Assembly: GCA_937900125.1 (NCBI GenBank)
Contig: CALCEK010000269.1
Location: 1-9,932, forward strand
Reading direction: 5' to 3'
DNA length: 9,932 nucleotides
Origin: an uncultured Treponema sp.
GTDB lineage: Bacteria > Spirochaetota > Spirochaetia > Treponematales > Treponemataceae
Shown here: piece after piece, positions 6,284-9,932 of the stretch
How the letters are laid out: every line of letters starts with the position of its first letter
How positions within the stretch are numbered: position 1 is the stretch's first letter
The notes under the pieces: model-generated
Database searches by the model: none
Told to the model about the DNA's origin: nothing
Seen by the model: the letters and a program-made list of their open reading frames with translations, nothing else
Made by a program: the position numbers and the translations under genes

Positions 6284-6880
6284 TTAGTCAAAAAATTTTA
6301 CGGTACACATTCCTTTAGAAAAATTTTTTGTGTTAAGAAAAAAATCCTCCGATTCATTTTTCCACAAAAATCCAGAAACTCGCACCTGCGAATCAAAGTT
6401 TTCTGTTAGGTCAGAAAGATGAAAATTTTTCCAAAGCCGTTTTAATCCCTCATAAAGCGCGTAATCGGCAGTAAGCTCAAAACGCAGTTTTTCAACAAGT
6501 AATTCTGTGTGGCATAAAGAAATAACATTTTTTGCGGATTCCGAATAAGCTCGGCAAAGCCCGCCCGTTCCCAAAAGTGTGCCGCCAAAATACCGTACCA
6601 CCGTAATTAGAATGTTTGTGATTCCGCTCCCTTTTAAAACGTCTAAAATTGGGCGACCCGCAGTTCCGCTCGGTTCCCCGTCATCGCTCATTCCACTGAT
6701 TTCTGCATTTGCACCCACTATAAATGCGTGTACTATATGGCGAGCGTCTTTGTAGCGTTCTTTTTGCGAGCGGACAATTTCTTTTGCCGATTCTGGACTT
6801 TCGGCAGAAAATGCCTGTGCGATAAAACGCGAATTTTTTACGCTGATTTCTGTTTTTGGCGAATTACAAAGAATGTTCAT
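6284..6880 (-). CDS. yigZ: YigZ/IMPACT family protein (UPF0029)
   Basis: This encodes 198 aa, close to the usual length of about 200. The N-terminal domain carries the family signatures: SRFIAQAF (17-24), the ARHIVHAF block (46-53), GMSDDGEPSGTAGRPILDVL (63-82) and TVVRYFGGTLLGTGGLCRAY (93-112). The C-terminal part (about 125-185) fits the ferredoxin-like second domain of bacterial members. The eukaryotic relative IMPACT regulates the kinase GCN2, and bacterial members have been linked to translation or RNA binding, but the reaction, if any, is not settled. The ATG at 6880 lies inside the end of the preceding membrane-protein gene (17-bp overlap), with AGAGGA about 11 bases upstream, so translation is probably coupled. 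The next gene starts 12 bp after its stop. Confidence 0.95.
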   Translation of the reverse strand: MNILCNSPKTEISVKNSRFIAQAFSAESPESAKEIVRSQKERYKDARHIVHAFIVGANAEISGMSDDGEPSGTAGRPILDVLKGSGITNILITVVRYFGGTLLGTGGLCRAYSESAKNVISLCHTELLVEKLRFELTADYALYEGLKRLWKNFHLSDLTENFDSQVRVSGFLWKNESEDFFLNTKNFSKGMCTVKFFD

Positions 6881-7721
6881 CGCTTTTGGAATCCTCTAAT
6901 GCGGGCAAATTAAAATCTGAACCATGAATTTTAACAATTTCTTCTATATAATAGCAATATAATGGGAATGAAACAGAAATGCGTGTTAGCATTTTAAATT
7001 GAACATAAAATCCAAAAAAAGAAAGCAAGGTTTGTATTGCAGAAACAAAATTTTCGCCCGTTTCTGGAATGACGGAAATTGCAAGAATTGTTAGCAAAAA
7101 AGTGATTAAATCAATTCCCCCCGCTAAAAATAAAAATGAAACATATTCAAAAAAATGTGAAAATGTGATTTTTGCGCTTTTCTTAAATGAATCTGAAAGT
7201 GATAAATCAGAATAATAATGTAAAAGTGGAAAAACAAAACTGAATGGAACGTACAACAAAATCAAAATTATTGTTGAAATTACAGAGGCAAGAATCAGCG
7301 ATTTCTGAAAATCATCTGAAAAAATAATCACAAAAATTGAAGCTGAAAATAAAATTAAAATGCTTAGTGCAGAAAAAATACACGAAGCCCGAAAAACGCG
7401 CCTATCGAATCGCGAAAAAGCTATAAAAAGGTAGCCAATAGTTGCGTATTTTCGCAAAATCATACGCGAACAAATTGTTTCTAGCCCGTAAAAAAGCATA
7501 AAACCGCACACAAAAGCAAAAAAAAGTCCCAAAAGCGCAAAAATCGCCAGAAAGCCGCTGTTTTGTCCGCTCATAAAAAGCAAAAGGGCAGGGCTTATTA
7601 AAATTGAAAACACTATACTTTGTAAAACTGTACAAAGTACGAGTGAAATAAAAATCTTCCAAGCGTTTTTGTTAAGACATTGGTTTAACAACATTCGCAA
7701 AAAAGTGTGCGTCTTTGTCAT
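6864..7721 (-). CDS. Six-helix integral membrane protein of unknown function
   Basis: This encodes 285 aa, strongly hydrophobic, with about six membrane helices: near residues 22-49, 55-80, 112-136, 143-168, 190-217 and 226-256. There is a short basic N-terminus and a charged, soluble C-terminal tail (about 265-285). The basic loop at about 86-112 (RMILRKYATIGYLF through RFDRRVFR) suggests a cytoplasmic loop. The overall pattern, including the SDSFKKSAKIT stretch before the fifth helix, resembles the DUF975-like group of bacterial membrane proteins, but I cannot assign a family firmly or propose a substrate. It starts at the ATGA shared with the parC stop (4-bp overlap) with GGAG just upstream, and its end overlaps yigZ by 17 bp, so it belongs to the topoisomerase operon. 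The DNA is markedly AT-rich, as expected for a protein rich in Phe, Ile and Leu. Confidence 0.8.
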   Translation of the reverse strand: MTKTHTFLRMLLNQCLNKNAWKIFISLVLCTVLQSIVFSILISPALLLFMSGQNSGFLAIFALLGLFFAFVCGFMLFYGLETICSRMILRKYATIGYLFIAFSRFDRRVFRASCIFSALSILILFSASIFVIIFSDDFQKSLILASVISTIILILLYVPFSFVFPLLHYYSDLSLSDSFKKSAKITFSHFFEYVSFLFLAGGIDLITFLLTILAISVIPETGENFVSAIQTLLSFFGFYVQFKMLTRISVSFPLYCYYIEEIVKIHGSDFNLPALEDSKSDEHSL

Positions 7722-9652
7722 AAAAGCTCCAATTCAGGTTCGAGCGGCTCTATTACAACACTTTCGGTTTCTTTGTCAGTTATGCGTAAGCCTTGCGCCT
7801 TGTGTCCGCGTTCTTCAAAATCGGCGGAAGAAAAATTCTCCTCTTTTATTTTGATTCGGGGCTTTTTTTCATATTTTAAGGTAAATTTAAAGGATTCGCG
7901 CGTGTCTATGTGCAGCACTTCCATTCCATCTGGAACAAGCATATAATCGCGATTCATAATCCAGCTAGGAATCCTGCATTTTTTTATAAAACACGATTTT
8001 GTTTTTTGGTCGCGATAAATGACTGTAAAAAGCACTTTTGAAATAACATCTTTGTCAGCGTAATTGCAATACCACATACCCGTATCTACAAAGAGCTTTT
8101 GTGGAACGTCAAACACCGTATAAATTCCGCTTCGGCGAATTACAAAGATTCGGTCAAACGGCGTAACTTTTAGCTTTTCAGTTCCGCTTGTAACGCCTGT
8201 TCCCAAATAGCCTTTTTCGTCATAACGCAAAGAAATATCGCGTTTTACAATTTTTTTGACTTCTACTGCGGAAAATTTCGCAATTTGTGTGTGCCGCGCT
8301 AAATCTTCCGCTTTAAACTTAGAAAGCATTCCGTCAAGGTATTCAAGGGCGCAATCAACAAGGTGTCTAAGTTTGCGATTTATTTCTTTTAGGCGTTTAT
8401 TGATTGCTTCTACTTGGTCGCGATTTTTATTTATGTCAAAAAGAGAAATTCGCCTAATGGGGATTTTTAAAAGGCGGTCAACATCTTCATCGGTAACATC
8501 GCGAATCAATTCCGCCTTAAAAGGTACAAATCCTTTTTTAACCGCGTTTACAACATCTTCGGCAGTTTTCATTTGCTCGATTTTTTTGTAGATTCTTTCT
8601 TCTATAAAAATGCGCTCTAGGGTACGCGCGTGAAGTTCCTCGTTTAGCTCACTTTTTTCGTATTCTAGCTCGTCTTTTATAATTGTGGTTAATTTTTTTG
8701 CGTAATATTTGATGATTTCTGTGGCTGTCATCAAAACGGGCATTCCATCTTTTATGACAAGCATTTGACAGTTGATTGATTTTTCGCAATCGGTGTAAGC
8801 GTAAAGGGCTTTTTCTACATCACTTGCATAAACGCCCCGCGGAAGTTTTATTTCAATTTGGCAGTGGTCGGTTGTAAAATCTTCTATTGAACCAATCTTA
8901 ATTTTTCCATTTTTGTAAGCGGCTTCAATGGAATTCATCAGCGTTTCGCTTGTAGTGTCTACAGGAAGTTCGGTTATGATGATTTTTTTGTCATCGCTCA
9001 TATCGAATTTTGCCCTTGTGATGATTTTTCCATTTCCATCGTTGTAATTTGAAACATCGATTAAACCACCAGTTGGAACGTCAGGGAAAATTTCAAAATC
9101 CTCGCCCCGCAAAGCTTTTTTTTCCGCCTCCAAAACTTCCCGAATGTTATATGGAAGAATTTTTGTACTCATTCCGACTGCAATTCCTTCCGCCCCAATA
9201 ATCAGGGTAACAGGAATTTTTGCGCGGTAAACTTCTGGCTCGGTGTCGCGTCCATCGTAATTTGGAACGTAATGGGTAACGTGCGGATTTGTAACAAGAA
9301 ATTCTTTTGCTAACGGATGCACCCGACATTCAATGTAACGCGGAGCAGAAGCCCCGTCTCCCGTGAACATATTGCCAAAGTTTCCTTGTTTTTCAATAAA
9401 AATTCCCTTGTTTGCAAGAACAACCAAAGCTCCCCCAATAGAGGCGTCGCCGTGCGGGTGATATTTCATAACTCGGCCAACAACATTTGCAACTTTTTGG
9501 AATCTGCCATCGTCCATTTCAAAAAGTGTGTGCATTATGCGTCGCTGAACAGGTTTTAAGCCGTCTTCAAGGTCTGGAATTGCGCGGTCACGAATAACGT
9601 AGCTTGCGTATTCAATGAAATTTTTGTCGAAAAGATTTTTTACGTATGCCAT
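7718..9652 (-). CDS. parC: DNA topoisomerase IV subunit A (ParC/GyrA family, short spirochaete-type form)
   Basis: This encodes 644 aa. It is the DNA-cleaving subunit of a type IIA topoisomerase, which with the B subunit passes one duplex through another to unlink chromosomes. The N-terminal domain is clear: LEDGLKPVQRRIM (28-40), KYHPHGDASIGGAL (63-76), the catalytic tyrosine in APRYIECR (Y106), then GAEGIAVGMSTKILPYNIRE (153-172), which carries the intercalating-isoleucine region, and DVPTGG (191-196). A long helical section with ARTLERIFIEERIYKKIEQ leads to the coiled-coil gate. After about residue 485 the beta-pinwheel is short and has no canonical GyrA box (QRRGGKG), which argues for ParC rather than GyrA. 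At 644 aa it is shorter than E. coli ParC (about 750) and fits short spirochaete ParC proteins. The ATG at 9652 has AAGGA upstream and lies 11 bp after the B-subunit stop. Residues that contact quinolones are altered (A70, G74). Confidence 0.93.
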   Translation of the reverse strand: MAYVKNLFDKNFIEYASYVIRDRAIPDLEDGLKPVQRRIMHTLFEMDDGRFQKVANVVGRVMKYHPHGDASIGGALVVLANKGIFIEKQGNFGNMFTGDGASAPRYIECRVHPLAKEFLVTNPHVTHYVPNYDGRDTEPEVYRAKIPVTLIIGAEGIAVGMSTKILPYNIREVLEAEKKALRGEDFEIFPDVPTGGLIDVSNYNDGNGKIITRAKFDMSDDKKIIITELPVDTTSETLMNSIEAAYKNGKIKIGSIEDFTTDHCQIEIKLPRGVYASDVEKALYAYTDCEKSINCQMLVIKDGMPVLMTATEIIKYYAKKLTTIIKDELEYEKSELNEELHARTLERIFIEERIYKKIEQMKTAEDVVNAVKKGFVPFKAELIRDVTDEDVDRLLKIPIRRISLFDINKNRDQVEAINKRLKEINRKLRHLVDCALEYLDGMLSKFKAEDLARHTQIAKFSAVEVKKIVKRDISLRYDEKGYLGTGVTSGTEKLKVTPFDRIFVIRRSGIYTVFDVPQKLFVDTGMWYCNYADKDVISKVLFTVIYRDQKTKSCFIKKCRIPSWIMNRDYMLVPDGMEVLHIDTRESFKFTLKYEKKPRIKIKEENFSSADFEERGHKAQGLRITDKETESVVIEPLEPELELL

Positions 9653-9663
9653 GTTTTTTCCTT

Positions 9664-9932
9664 TTATGCGTCAATGTCGGCGTTAGAAAGCAGGTGTTTT
9701 TCTATAAATTCGCGGCGTTGCGGAGTATTTTTTCCCATGTAAAAACTTAACAATTTTGGAACCATCTTTAGCTGGCTGATTTCTACGGGAGTTAAGTGCA
9801 TTGTATCAGGTGCAATAAATTGTCTAAACTCATCAGGGTTAATTTCGCCAAGTCCTTTAAAACGCGAAGTTTCTGCACTTTTTCCGAGTTTTTGTTGTGC
9901 CTTATCACGCTCGTCTTCTGTATAGCAGTAGA
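9664..9932 (-). CDS. parE: DNA topoisomerase IV subunit B (ParE/GyrB family), C-terminal 88 codons
   Basis: The gene enters from the right edge; 88 complete codons and the TAA stop at 9664-9666 are visible. My translation starts YCYTEDERDK and contains ETSRFKGLGEINPDEFRQF (residues 20-38 of the fragment), the conserved C-terminal TOPRIM-side signature of GyrB/ParE (RFKGLGEM/INP). It ends FYMGKNTPQRREFIEKHL plus eight residues, the usual ParE/GyrB tail. This subunit binds and hydrolyses ATP and supplies the metal-binding TOPRIM residues; those and the ATPase domain are outside the window. It is called ParE rather than GyrB because of the adjacent ParC-type A subunit. It is the first gene seen of the operon, and the promoter must lie further right. 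Confidence 0.9.
   Translation of the reverse strand, partial: YCYTEDERDKAQQKLGKSAETSRFKGLGEINPDEFRQFIAPDTMHLTPVEISQLKMVPKLLSFYMGKNTPQRREFIEKHLLSNADIDA

Noticed and set aside
8256..8591. Plus-strand open frame of 111 codons opposite parC
   Set aside because: It is antisense to the strongly conserved ParC coiled-coil region; the Ser/Arg-rich product is typical of a shadow frame.
1..9932. Mobile-element signatures (transposase, integrase, tRNA attachment site), CRISPR repeats
   Set aside because: No such coding sequence, no regularly spaced repeats and no tRNA gene were found. If the defence cluster arrived by transfer, its boundary on the left lies outside the window.

Overview
The window reads as AT-rich chromosomal DNA from a spirochaete, most likely a Treponema. 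This rests on general gene style and on a short ParC-like topoisomerase subunit lying directly behind its B subunit. No rRNA or other direct taxonomic marker is present, so the genus is an inference. Every gene that can be supported lies on the minus strand, so transcription runs from the right end of the window to the left.

Right part (9932 down to 5477): a housekeeping operon. In transcription order it holds the last 88 codons of a type IIA topoisomerase B subunit (parE type), the complete A subunit (parC type, 644 aa), a six-helix membrane protein of unknown role, a YigZ/IMPACT-family protein and a histidine phosphatase. Gaps are 11 bp, a 4-bp ATGA overlap, a 17-bp overlap and 12 bp. This points to one transcript with translational coupling.

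Junction (5278-5476, 199 bp): the only sizeable non-coding stretch. It holds several small hairpins, a perfect 26-bp palindrome that may end the upstream operon, and an extended -10 promoter element (TGCTATAAT) placed to drive the next cluster. The -10 sits on top of an alternative upstream ATG of the helicase gene, which supports choosing the start at 5277.

Left part (5277 down to 1): a compact three-gene cluster that looks like a restriction or anti-phage system. It encodes a 1201-aa protein joining a PLD-type nuclease domain to a SNF2-type helicase, then a RhuM-family protein with an N-terminal helix-turn-helix, then the first 218 codons of a large Eco57I-type DNA methyltransferase family protein that runs off the left edge. 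Spacing is 13 bp and then a 14-bp overlap, and each downstream gene has a strong ribosome binding site. By inference, the methyltransferase marks host DNA, the helicase/nuclease acts on unmarked DNA, and RhuM is an accessory or regulatory part. I do not recognise this exact trio as a named system, and it is the most interesting content of the window. A 27-bp inverted repeat inside the rhuM coding sequence and repeated TGCAATTTT half-sites near the promoter hint at local regulation.

No tRNA, rRNA, CRISPR array, transposase or integrase is visible. No plus-strand gene can be supported.
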